Numbered from the stretch's first letter, positions 1 to 6,291 are shown. The stretch is 6,632 nucleotides of DNA from an uncultured Clostridia bacterium (GCA_905235755.1 CAJONA010000065.1:1-6632); one strand, 5' to 3'. Notes: generated by a model from the sequence alone, not told the origin. Numbers and translations: made by a program.

Positions 1-599
1 TCGCTGACCATACGATTGGCATATATATCGCTGTATGTACGATCGTCGTCGACATCGGGCTCGCCTTCGGCTTCCGACTCCGGTTCCGGTTCGACATCCG
101 ACTCAAAAATCGGCTCTGTAACGGATGCGGCACCGTCGTCCGAATCAGTTTTGTCGAGTTCGGGCAAAGCGTCCGACGAAAGCTCACTTTCTTCTTTGGA
201 TTTCGGCATTTGAGACTCGGTGTCCGCAACCACATCGTATATCTCCATTTGAACGGGGATATCGTCGTTGACCTCTGCCGAATTATGCTCCGGCTCGTAG
301 CTTTCCGTCGCGGTCTCATCGGCTTTCGGCTCAACTGCCGTTTGAGTTTTTTTGCCGCGTGATGAGTTTTTCTGCTTTTCTGACGAGATCTTATCTATTA
401 TCCTTTCAAATTCCTCAGTGAAGAAACGGTTGTCATCCGTATCGTCGCCTTGTACAGGAACGGAAGTCAGCGTATCCGCCATTTTTCTTTCGTGACTTAC
501 CGTATCCGCGTCGTATTGATTAGACAGCCTTTTCAGCAGATCCATCGCGGCGCTTCCGTATTCGTCGTTTGATTTTTTGGTGTCATCTTTTTTTGCCAT
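1..599 (-). CDS. Acidic, low-complexity protein of unknown function (partial, N-terminal 199 codons)
   Basis: An open frame runs leftward from an ATG at 597-599 to the window edge without a stop, so the C-terminal part is missing. A GGAGG (606-610) sits 6 nt before the ATG, which makes the start convincing. The protein begins MAKKDDTKKSNDEYGSAAMD. Residues 20-85 are mixed and partly helical-looking (LLKRLSNQYDAD, FFTEEFERIIDKISSEKQK). From about residue 85 to 195 it is dominated by Glu, Asp, Ser and Pro, with an EPEPESEAEGEP run near residue 175, as expected of a disordered acidic linker. No signal peptide, membrane segment or catalytic motif is visible in this part, and any folded domain would lie beyond the edge. 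The gene starts 47 nt after the rlmB stop on the same strand with no terminator between, so it is probably co-transcribed with rlmB. I do not recognise the family. Coding status is well supported; function is unknown. Confidence 0.8.
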   Translation of the reverse strand, partial: MAKKDDTKKSNDEYGSAAMDLLKRLSNQYDADTVSHERKMADTLTSVPVQGDDTDDNRFFTEEFERIIDKISSEKQKNSSRGKKTQTAVEPKADETATESYEPEHNSAEVNDDIPVQMEIYDVVADTESQMPKSKEESELSSDALPELDKTDSDDGAASVTEPIFESDVEPEPESEAEGEPDVDDDRTYSDIYANRMVS

Positions 600-646
600 T
601 GTGTGCCTCCGTTATAGATTTTTTCCGAAACATATATGAGTAAATA

Positions 647-1417
647 TTATTTACCTTGCTTTTTTGCCGCTTCAAAAAGCAGCACTGCGCCGGCGGTCGA
701 GACGTTAAGAGAATTCACTTTTCCCCTCATCGGGATCGAGACCGAAAAGTCGCATTTTTCTTTTACAAGCTTCGACACTCCAAAGCCCTCGTTTCCGAGA
801 ACGATTGCGGCAGCGCAATCGAAATCGGTCTCGTACAAGTTTTCGCCGTCCATATCGGCGGCAAATGTCCAAACGCCCAGTTCCTTCAACTCGTCGATCG
901 CCGCCGCGATGTTCGACACTTTTGCAATCGGGACATACTCCGCGGCGCCCGCCGACGATTTATAAACGGTCGGACCGAGCACGGCGCTGCGGTGTTTGCC
1001 GACGATCACTCCGTGAGCGCCGGCGCCGTCGGCGCATCTTATTATCGCACCGACATTATGCGGATCCTCGACGCCGTCGAGCACCACGATGAGCGGCTTT
1101 TCGCCTTTGCTTTTTGCCAGATCGACTATATCTTTTACAGATATGTATTCTCTCGGCGCAATAAACGCCGCGACGCCCTGATGCGCGTTACCGCCGGCAA
1201 TGGAGTCGAGTTTATATTTATCGACCTCGGAAACGGGGATAGAGCGCTCACGCGCCATTGCAAATATCTTCGTTACAGAGCCTTCGCGCAAAGCGCGTTG
1301 GATATATATTTTTTCTATCTGCCTGCCGTTTTTCAGCAGTTCAAGTATCGGATTTCTTCCGACGACGACAAGATCGTCCGAAGAAATATCGTTTTTTTGA
1401 GTTTTGTTATCGTTCAT
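647..1417 (-). CDS. rlmB: 23S rRNA (guanosine-2'-O-)-methyltransferase RlmB (TrmH/SpoU family)
   Basis: This 256-aa protein has the full SpoU/TrmH layout and is close to the usual RlmB length of about 245 aa. An N-terminal RNA-binding domain (residues 17-90) starts with VVGRNPILELL and includes the conserved NAHQGVAA (77-84). The SPOUT methyltransferase domain follows with motif 1 as DPHNVGAIIRCADGAG (118-133; Asn121 and Arg127 are the conserved residues), motif 2 as IVLGNEGFG (205-213; Glu210) and motif 3 as IPMRG then SLNVSTAGAVLLFE (228-249). RlmB enzymes use S-adenosylmethionine to methylate the 2'-OH of a guanosine (G2251 in E. coli numbering) in the 23S rRNA peptidyl-transferase P-loop. 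Related TrmH-family enzymes act on other RNAs, so the exact target is inferred from the domain form. The ATG lies 6 nt after the stop of the upstream lipoprotein gene. Its weak ribosome site (GGGATGA) overlaps that stop, which suggests translational coupling. Confidence 0.95.
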   Translation of the reverse strand: MNDNKTQKNDISSDDLVVVGRNPILELLKNGRQIEKIYIQRALREGSVTKIFAMARERSIPVSEVDKYKLDSIAGGNAHQGVAAFIAPREYISVKDIVDLAKSKGEKPLIVVLDGVEDPHNVGAIIRCADGAGAHGVIVGKHRSAVLGPTVYKSSAGAAEYVPIAKVSNIAAAIDELKELGVWTFAADMDGENLYETDFDCAAAIVLGNEGFGVSKLVKEKCDFSVSIPMRGKVNSLNVSTAGAVLLFEAAKKQGK

Positions 1418-1423
1418 ATCTGT

Positions 1424-2026
1424 TCATCCCAAAAGCCACGCGGCAAAAGCGGTCAACTTCATCGAGTCAAAGATGCCGATACCGCCGCGGACACCGTTCT
1501 GATCGAGCGGAACCTTCCATTCGCCGTTTTCTTTTATGACTATGACGTAAAAATCAGCAGTCAAAATATATCTTTCCACCGTGCCGTCCGAGTACAAAGC
1601 GTTCAGTATATCTACATACGTAGAGCCCGACACGGCGCGCTCGCTTTGAGCCAGGATCATAAGTCTTGAAAAGTCCGGATAGCGAACTTTGAGCTTCATC
1701 GTACGGGTTGTGTTGTTCGTTATGATTATCTCATCTCCCGCCTCGTCGGCCTCCACATCCTCGGATATCACCGTGTATTTAATAAGCGAATAGAGATTTT
1801 GTAAAAGCTCCTTGCTGTCATTATCCGCCGAGCGCAAAAGACCGAAATACCTGTCGCCCGATGATTTTTCCGTGACGTACGTCACGGCTTTATCGTGATC
1901 GCACGCCTTGACGCAAGAGATGAAACTATCAAACACATTCAGCGGCGTCGTCTCTCCGCAAGACGCAAGAGCAAATACCGAAGCGAGCACAATGACGACA
2001 GATAAAAACCTTTTCACCGTATTCAT
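1424..2026 (-). CDS. Small predicted lipoprotein, possibly NTF2-like (DUF4878-like)
   Basis: The protein is 200 aa when started at the ATG at 2024-2026. An AAGGAGAG (2035-2042) precedes this ATG, and the start puts a classical lipoprotein signal at the N-terminus: Lys5-Arg6, a hydrophobic stretch from 7 to 20, then lipobox LASC with the lipid-attached Cys23. A longer in-frame start (TTG at 2069-2071) adds 15 residues ahead of the signal and has no good ribosome site, so I reject it. The mature part begins with a helix (NVFDSFISCVKACDHDKAVTYV) and ends with beta-rich sequence including GEWKVPLD. That is the shape of the small NTF2-like lipoproteins often grouped as DUF4878; the match is by eye and tentative. 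It is expected to be anchored on the outer face of the membrane. It has its own promoter after the pyrG terminator and is the first gene of a probable operon with rlmB and the acidic protein gene. No enzymatic residues are evident and the role is unknown. Confidence 0.85.
   Translation of the reverse strand: MNTVKRFLSVVIVLASVFALASCGETTPLNVFDSFISCVKACDHDKAVTYVTEKSSGDRYFGLLRSADNDSKELLQNLYSLIKYTVISEDVEADEAGDEIIITNNTTRTMKLKVRYPDFSRLMILAQSERAVSGSTYVDILNALYSDGTVERYILTADFYVIVIKENGEWKVPLDQNGVRGGIGIFDSMKLTAFAAWLLG
1870..1887. repeat. Perfect 18-bp palindrome inside the lipoprotein gene
   Basis: CCGTGACGTACGTCACGG reads identically on both strands. It lies in the lipoprotein coding sequence, over the codons for the AVTYVTE stretch. 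The next flanking bases do not pair. A perfect 18-bp palindrome is rarer than expected by chance in a window of this size, but a function is not demonstrated. Confidence 0.6.
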
Positions 2027-2089
2027 TCGCCGTTCTCTCCTTTTACCGCCAAAAAATATATAATGGCACAAGTATAATCATACGCATAC

Positions 2090-2118
2090 ATTATAACATA
2101 ACTTTTTGAATTTGTACA
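2090..2118 (-). promoter_or_regulatory. Sigma-A-type promoter with extended -10 for the lipoprotein-rlmB operon
   Basis: Read on the minus strand, a -35 box TGTACA (2113-2118, 4 of 6 consensus) is followed after exactly 17 nt by TATAAT (2090-2095). A TG one base upstream of the -10 makes it an extended -10 element. Transcription would start near 2083, giving a leader of roughly 55 nt before the lipoprotein ATG. The position just downstream of the pyrG terminator fits a new transcription unit. A second weaker -10 (TATACT) lies slightly further downstream. Confidence 0.7.
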
Positions 2119-2177
2119 GAGTTATTTTCGTTTTTTTATATTTTTTTGATGTTTTCGGCGCTTCGACAAAGTATTAC

Positions 2178-2206
2178 AAAAGTCCCGGCTTGCCGTCGGG
2201 ACTTTT
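2178..2206 (-). terminator. Intrinsic terminator after pyrG (symmetrical, possibly bidirectional)
   Basis: AAAAGTCCCG (2178-2187) and CGGGACTTTT (2197-2206) form a perfect 10-bp stem with a 9-nt loop. The GC-rich core is flanked by an A-tract on one side and a T-tract on the other, so it can work on either strand. It begins 35 nt after the pyrG stop. No plus-strand gene ends here, so the obvious role is to end the pyrG transcript. Confidence 0.85.
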
Positions 2207-2241
2207 CAAATTATAAAAATCAAGGCGGTGTCGATAAAATC

Positions 2242-3870
2242 TCATTTTTCTGTCTTTATCGACTTGCGTGTGGCGAGTGCCGTTGCGACGAGCCCGCAAA
2301 AGAGCGGATGCGGCTTGTTCGGGCGAGATTTGAATTCGGGATGGAATTGAACGCCGACGTAAAAATCATTTACCCCGACCTCAACGGTCTCAACTATGTT
2401 GCCATCGGGCGATGTTCCGCTGATGATCAAGCCGTTCTCGCTGAGAACATCGCGGTATTCATTGTTGAATTCATAGCGATGACGGTGGCGTTCCGATATT
2501 TCGTCGACGCCGTACCACTTTTTCATTTGACTTCCGTCTTTGATCTTGCACGGGTATGCGCCGAGTCTCATCGTTCCGCCCTTGTTTATATTGTCGTTCT
2601 GATCCGGCATAAAATCTATGACTTTATGCGTGCTCACATCGCTGAATTCGCCGCTGTTCGCATCGTGAAAACCGCAGACATTGCGCGCATATTCGATAAC
2701 GGCTATCTGCATTCCGAGGCAGATCCCGAGATACGGAACGTTGTTTTCGCGGCAATACTGCGCCGTCAGTATCTTTCCTTCGATGCCGCGGCTTCCGAAG
2801 CCGCCCGGCACGATCACGCCGTCAAGCGGCGAGAGCAGCTCATTGACGGTCTTCCCGGTCACGGTTTCGGAGTCGATCCATGAGATATTTACCTTTGCGC
2901 CGTAATTATATCCCGCGTGGCGAAGCGCCTCAGCTACGGAGAGATACGCGTCGTGAAGTCCGACATATTTGCCCACGATGCCTATATTTATCTCCTTGTT
3001 CCTGCCGTGGATGCGGTCGACCATCGCCGTCCATTCCGAAAGCTCTTTCTTCGGTGCGTCGATGTTCAGCTCACGGCAGACGATGTCTGAAAAATTCTGC
3101 TTTTCAAGCATCAGCGGCGCTTCGTAAAGCTCCGGCACGGTGATGTTTTCGATGACGCACTCCTTTTTAACATTACAAAATAGCGCTATCTTATTGAAAA
3201 TGTTATCTTCCAGCGGTTTGTCGCATCTCAAAACGATGATGTTGGGATTTATTCCCATGCCGCGAAGCTCCTTGACGGAGTGCTGCGTCGGCTTTGATTT
3301 GTGTTCATCCGAACCGGACAAAAACGGCACGAGCGTCACGTGGATAAATATCGCGTTCGACGGTCCGACCTCAAGCGATATCTGGCGTATTGCCTCCAAA
3401 AACGGCTGGCTCTCGATGTCGCCGGTCGTGCCGCCGACCTCGGTTATAACGACATCGGCGTCTGTCTTTTTGCCAACCGCGTATACGAAATCTTTTATTT
3501 CATTTGTGATATGCGGAATGACCTGAACGGTACTGCCGAGGTATTCGCCTTTGCGCTCTTTATTCAGCACGTTCCAATATACTTTTCCCGTCGTAAGATT
3601 TGAATATTTGTTAAGATCTTCGTCGATGAAGCGTTCGTAATGACCGAGATCGAGATCCGTCTCCGCACCGTCCTCGGTGACGAATACCTCGCCGTGCTGA
3701 AACGGGCTCATCGTGCCCGGATCTACGTTTATGTACGGATCGAGTTTCTGCGCGGCGACTTTAAGCCCGCGCTCTTTAAGCAAACGTCCGAGCGACGCCG
3801 CCGTTATTCCTTTTCCGAGTCCCGATACGACTCCTCCTGTTACAAAAATGTACTTTGTCAAAACGATCAC
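2242..3870 (-). CDS. pyrG: CTP synthase (glutamine-hydrolysing)
   Basis: This enzyme converts UTP to CTP using ATP and ammonia released from glutamine, the last step of de novo pyrimidine nucleotide synthesis in the cytoplasm. It is complete at 542 aa, a typical length. The N-terminal synthase domain (about 1-270) opens with KYIFVTGGVVSGLGKGI, carrying the P-loop, followed by QKLDPYINVDPGTMSP and HGEVFVTEDGAETDLDLGHYERF. The C-terminal class I glutamine amidotransferase domain (about 295-535) has GGFGSRG, the nucleophile Cys384 in YLGICLGMQ, and His510-Pro-Glu512 in GVQFHPEF, so the Cys-His-Glu triad is intact. The first in-frame start is GTG at 3868-3870, 6 nt after AAGGA. A TTG at 3859-3861 would give MTKYIFVTGG, which matches the usual family N-terminus better (539 aa). 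The gene stands alone between a strong promoter and a terminator, and is divergent from the glutamine synthetase gene. Confidence 0.98.
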   Translation of the reverse strand: MIVLTKYIFVTGGVVSGLGKGITAASLGRLLKERGLKVAAQKLDPYINVDPGTMSPFQHGEVFVTEDGAETDLDLGHYERFIDEDLNKYSNLTTGKVYWNVLNKERKGEYLGSTVQVIPHITNEIKDFVYAVGKKTDADVVITEVGGTTGDIESQPFLEAIRQISLEVGPSNAIFIHVTLVPFLSGSDEHKSKPTQHSVKELRGMGINPNIIVLRCDKPLEDNIFNKIALFCNVKKECVIENITVPELYEAPLMLEKQNFSDIVCRELNIDAPKKELSEWTAMVDRIHGRNKEINIGIVGKYVGLHDAYLSVAEALRHAGYNYGAKVNISWIDSETVTGKTVNELLSPLDGVIVPGGFGSRGIEGKILTAQYCRENNVPYLGICLGMQIAVIEYARNVCGFHDANSGEFSDVSTHKVIDFMPDQNDNINKGGTMRLGAYPCKIKDGSQMKKWYGVDEISERHRHRYEFNNEYRDVLSENGLIISGTSPDGNIVETVEVGVNDFYVGVQFHPEFKSRPNKPHPLFCGLVATALATRKSIKTEK

Positions 3871-3881
3871 CCCAATTCCTT
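3859..3881 (-). promoter_or_regulatory. Overlapping ribosome binding sites giving two possible pyrG starts
   Basis: On the minus strand AAGGA (3877-3881) is spaced 6 nt from the GTG at 3868-3870. Overlapping that GTG is GGGGTGATC (3865-3873), which is complementary to the 16S rRNA tail and whose GGGG is 8 nt from the TTG at 3859-3861. Sequence alone does not decide between them. Family conservation favours TTG, while start-codon strength favours GTG. Confidence 0.5.
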
Positions 3882-3927
3882 TTTATTATTTTCTGCAAAT
3901 GCGACGTTTTCGCGCGTTAAACATATA

Positions 3928-3956
3928 ATTATAATGATGTCTGAGCCGCGCCGCAA
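3928..3956 (-). promoter_or_regulatory. Possible second, weaker pyrG promoter
   Basis: On the minus strand TTGCGG (3951-3956, only TTG matching consensus) is followed after 17 nt by TATAAT (3928-3933). It would start transcription near 3921 and give a short leader of about 50 nt. The -10 lies in an AT-rich stretch that contains TATAAT on both strands, so a chance match is quite possible. Confidence 0.3.
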
Positions 3957-3991
3957 ATCGATCTTTTTATGCGGAAAAATCCTTTTTTCGC
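3951..3991 (-). other. Alternative small hairpins in the pyrG leader
   Basis: If transcription begins at the strong upstream promoter (near 4012), the leader is about 140 nt. In it, 3971-3991 can fold as GCG-AAAAA against TTTTT-C-CGC with one bulge. The CCGCA at 3970-3974 can instead pair with TGCGG at 3951-3955 as a 5-bp stem with a 14-nt loop. The two folds share bases and exclude each other. Neither is followed by a terminator-like T-run, and both are weak, so a switch function is only a suggestion. Confidence 0.3.
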
Positions 3992-4018
3992 TTACGACGA
4001 AAAATAAATAATGGAATT

Positions 4019-4047
4019 ATTATATGACAAATCTTTTTTGTTGTCAA
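4019..4047 (-). promoter_or_regulatory. Perfect consensus sigma-A promoter for pyrG
   Basis: On the minus strand TTGACA (4042-4047) is followed after exactly 17 nt by TATAAT (4019-4024). The expected start is near 4012. All twelve hexamer bases match and A-rich tracts lie upstream, so basal strength should be high. That is notable for a biosynthetic gene and suggests control after initiation or by a repressor. Confidence 0.85.
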
Positions 4048-4094
4048 TACACAAAAATGAGTTTTTTAAATTTTTAAACAAAAAAGTATTGACA
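4042..4094. repeat. 9-bp inverted repeat formed by the two divergent -35 regions
   Basis: TGTCAATAC (4042-4050) and GTATTGACA (4086-4094) are perfect inverted copies separated by 35 bp. Each arm contains the -35 box of one divergent promoter plus a shared GTA. The core between them is nearly all A and T, with TTTAAA twice (4065-4070 and 4073-4078) placed symmetrically. It could serve as shared UP elements or as a regulator site. Confidence 0.6.
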
Positions 4095-4117
4095 TTTTTT
4101 GTTATCTGCGATATAAT
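4089..4117 (+). promoter_or_regulatory. Perfect consensus sigma-A promoter for the glutamine synthetase gene
   Basis: TTGACA (4089-4094) is followed after exactly 17 nt by TATAAT (4112-4117). Transcription should begin around 4122-4125, giving a leader of about 76-79 nt before the ATG at 4201. T-rich and A-rich tracts lie upstream. Confidence 0.88.
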
Positions 4118-4130
4118 CAACACCATAAAA

Positions 4131-4180
4131 ACGGCGACGGCACCGCGGATTTTTGCTGCGGTGCCTTTGAATTTTGCCGT
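4131..4180 (+). promoter_or_regulatory. Two-tier stem-loop in the glutamine synthetase mRNA leader (candidate cis-regulatory RNA)
   Basis: An inner hairpin at 4139-4165 pairs GGCACCGCGG with CTGCGGTGCC (10 bp including one G-T wobble) around a 7-nt loop, ATTTTTG. An outer 7-bp helix pairs ACGGCGA (4131-4137) with TTGCCGT (4174-4180). The junction is very lopsided, with one base (C4138) on the left and eight (TTTGAATT) on the right. The structure starts within about 10 nt of the predicted transcript 5' end and ends 5 nt before the AAGGAGA ribosome site. The inner hairpin followed by TTTGAATTTT resembles a weak terminator, so attenuation is one option. It does not resemble the known glutamine riboswitch classes or a paired ANTAR-type target as far as I can judge by eye. 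Confidence 0.55.
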
Positions 4181-4200
4181 GTGCAAAAGGAGAATATTTT

Positions 4201-6291
4201 ATGTCAGTCATACCGGAAAAATTCGGATGTATGGTCTTTAATGACAAAGCGATGAAATCACGCTTGCCAAAAGAAACATACGACGCCATGAAAAAAACAA
4301 TAGACGAGGGAAAGCGTCTCGACATCGAAACGGCAAACGTAGTTGCGTCCGCCATGAAGGATTGGGCGGTCGAACTCGGCGCAACGCATTTCACGCACTG
4401 GTTCCAGCCTATGACCGGCATAACTGCCGAAAAACATGACAGTTTCATTTCATCGCGTTCCGACGGTTCCGTCATAATGGAATTTTCGGGCAAAGAGCTC
4501 GTGCGCGGCGAGCCTGACGCGTCGTCCTTCCCTTCCGGCGGACTTCGCGCAACGTTTGAAGCGCGCGGATATACGGCATGGGATCCGACATCATATGCGT
4601 TTATCAAAGACGGCGTATTGTGTATACCGACGGCATTCTGCTCGTACGGCGGCGAAGCGCTCGACAAAAAGACGCCGCTGCTCCGTTCGATGGAATGCAT
4701 AAACACTGCGGCGCTCCGCGTGCTTAAATTATTCGGTTCAGACGCGACGGCTGTCAAGACGACAGTCGGCGCTGAGCAGGAATATTTCCTTATAGACAAG
4801 GATATGTACGATCGCCGCCGCGACCTCATTCTGACCGGACGTACTCTGTTCGGGGCAAAGCCTCCGAAGGGGCAAGAGCTCGACGACCATTACTTCGGCG
4901 CGATAAAATCACGCGTCAGAGATTTTATGACGGAACTCAACGAAGAATTGTGGAAGCTCGGCGTTCTCGCAAAGACAGAGCACAACGAAGTCGCTCCGGC
5001 GCAGCATGAACTCGCGCCGATATATTCTACGACAAACATCGCCACGGATCACAACCAACTGACGATGGAAATGATGCGCAAGATCGCAAAAAAGCACGGC
5101 ATGGTCTGCCTTCTTCACGAAAAGCCGTTCGACGGCGTCAACGGAAGCGGCAAGCACAACAACTGGTCGATCTCGACGAACACGGGCATAAATCTGCTTG
5201 AACCGGGCGACACGCCGCAGGAAAACGCGCAATTTTTGCTTTTCTTGTGCGCCGTTATAAAGGCGGTCGACGATCATCAGGATCTGCTTCGTATCGCCGT
5301 GGCGTCGGCAAGCAACGATCACCGTCTCGGCGCAAACGAAGCGCCGCCCGCGATCGTTTCGATGTTCATCGGCGACGAGCTGGCGGCTATCCTCGATTCG
5401 ATAGAAAACGACACGGCGTATGACGCAAAGGAAAAGACGCTTATGAAGGTGGGCGTGCATATATTGCCGAAATTCCCGAAGGACACCACAGACCGCAACC
5501 GTACATCCCCGTTTGCGTTCACAGGCAACAAGTTTGAATTCCGAATGCCCGGTTCCTCCGCTTCGATAGCGGGCACGAACATCGTGCTGAATACAGCCGT
5601 AGCGGATGCGCTCAACAGCTTTGCAGACGAGCTCGAAGGTGCCGATGATTTCACCGGCGCGCTGCATGATCTCATCAAAAAGACGATAAAAGAGCATAAG
5701 AGAATAATTTTCAACGGCAACGGCTACGACGAATCGTGGACAAAGGAAGCCGAGCGCCGCGGACTTTTAAATCTGCGTACGACGCCCGACTGTATGCCGT
5801 ATTACATATCGAAAAAAAATATCGAGTTTTTCGAGAAAAACAAGGTGTATTCCGAGGCGGAAGTTCGTGCGAGATACGAGATACACCTTGAAAATTACGT
5901 AAATATTCTCGGTATAGAGGCGCTGACGATGATAGATATGGTAAAGCGCGATATATTGCCCGCGATGAGCAAATATACCGACGTGCTTACAAAAAGTATC
6001 GTACATAAAAAAGCCGTCATCGCAGACGACGCTTGCGAATATGAAGTGAATACCGTAAAAAAACTCTCGTCGCTCACGTCAGACGTTTACCGCCTCGTAT
6101 GCGAGCTTGAGGGCTCGCTCGCAGAGGCAAAAAATATGTCGGATTCGCTGAAAAAAGCAACGGCATTCAAAGAAAATGTGCTTCAAAATATGGCTGATCT
6201 TCGCGCTGCGGTCGACGAAGCGGAAGAAATAACGTCATCCGAATACTGGCCGTTCCCGACATATACCGATTTGCTTTTCAGCGTCAGATAA
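4201..6291 (+). CDS. glnN: Type III glutamine synthetase (GSIII)
   Basis: This enzyme makes glutamine from glutamate, ammonia and ATP in the cytoplasm and is a main route of ammonium assimilation. The protein is 696 aa, within the GSIII size range and far longer than type I (about 450 aa). The GSIII N-terminal region holds THFTHWFQPMTG (62-73) and SFPSGGLRATFEARGYTAWD (109-128). The catalytic core holds VGAEQEYFLID (189-199), HNEVAPAQHE (261-270), NGSGKHNNWS (314-323), NDHRLGANEAPP (372-383), DRNRTSPFAF (431-440) and KFEFRMPGSS (444-453), so metal, glutamate and ATP-binding residues appear intact. A helical C-terminal region (about 590-696) with a coiled-coil look completes the GSIII form. 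I chose ATG 4201 because AAGGAGA (4187-4193) lies just before it. An in-frame TTG at 4174 adds nine residues with no support. No downstream terminator separates it from the kinase gene 24 nt later. Confidence 0.97.
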   Translation: MSVIPEKFGCMVFNDKAMKSRLPKETYDAMKKTIDEGKRLDIETANVVASAMKDWAVELGATHFTHWFQPMTGITAEKHDSFISSRSDGSVIMEFSGKELVRGEPDASSFPSGGLRATFEARGYTAWDPTSYAFIKDGVLCIPTAFCSYGGEALDKKTPLLRSMECINTAALRVLKLFGSDATAVKTTVGAEQEYFLIDKDMYDRRRDLILTGRTLFGAKPPKGQELDDHYFGAIKSRVRDFMTELNEELWKLGVLAKTEHNEVAPAQHELAPIYSTTNIATDHNQLTMEMMRKIAKKHGMVCLLHEKPFDGVNGSGKHNNWSISTNTGINLLEPGDTPQENAQFLLFLCAVIKAVDDHQDLLRIAVASASNDHRLGANEAPPAIVSMFIGDELAAILDSIENDTAYDAKEKTLMKVGVHILPKFPKDTTDRNRTSPFAFTGNKFEFRMPGSSASIAGTNIVLNTAVADALNSFADELEGADDFTGALHDLIKKTIKEHKRIIFNGNGYDESWTKEAERRGLLNLRTTPDCMPYYISKKNIEFFEKNKVYSEAEVRARYEIHLENYVNILGIEALTMIDMVKRDILPAMSKYTDVLTKSIVHKKAVIADDACEYEVNTVKKLSSLTSDVYRLVCELEGSLAEAKNMSDSLKKATAFKENVLQNMADLRAAVDEAEEITSSEYWPFPTYTDLLFSVR

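Noticed and set aside
16..213. Serine-rich 65-codon plus-strand frame
   Set aside because: It is the reverse complement of the Glu/Asp-rich part of the acidic protein gene. The Ser repeats are the mirror of GAx codons on the other strand.
1018..1040. GC-rich near-palindrome GCGCCGTCGGCGC within rlmB
   Set aside because: It is short, lies in Gly/Ala codons of the conserved motif 1 region, and is readily explained by coding constraint.
656..1669. Open plus-strand frame of 337 codons antisense to rlmB and the lipoprotein gene
   Set aside because: It spans two well-supported minus-strand genes, its translation has no recognisable motif and an odd Arg/Phe/Tyr-rich composition, and it lacks a good ribosome site. 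It is a codon-bias shadow.
2027..2071. Longer lipoprotein starting at TTG 2071
   Set aside because: It would put 15 residues (GGKRRERR-type) ahead of a classical signal peptide and lacks a proper ribosome site.
2146..2883. Open plus-strand frame of 245 codons antisense to the 3' part of pyrG
   Set aside because: It opposes highly conserved pyrG amidotransferase-domain sequence and runs through the terminator hairpin. No ribosome site or protein family is visible.
3886..3924. Twelve-residue basic upstream frame (MFNARKRRICRK) in the pyrG leader
   Set aside because: No ribosome binding site precedes its ATG, which lies in an AT-rich run, and a frame this short is expected by chance. It would matter only if conserved in relatives.
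4174..4200. Longer glutamine synthetase starting at TTG 4174
   Set aside because: It would place the start inside the outer leader helix and ahead of the clear AAGGAGA site, which serves ATG 4201.
4074..4829. Minus-strand frame of 251 codons crossing the divergent promoter region and the start of the glutamine synthetase gene
   Set aside because: It overlaps the consensus promoter, the leader hairpin and the conserved N-terminal coding region, and the product is Ser-rich and motif-free.
4909..5697. Minus-strand frames of 262 codons (4909-5697) and 133 codons (5319-5720) inside the glutamine synthetase gene
   Set aside because: The plus strand encodes conserved catalytic motifs here. The antisense products are low in plausible structure and have no start signals.
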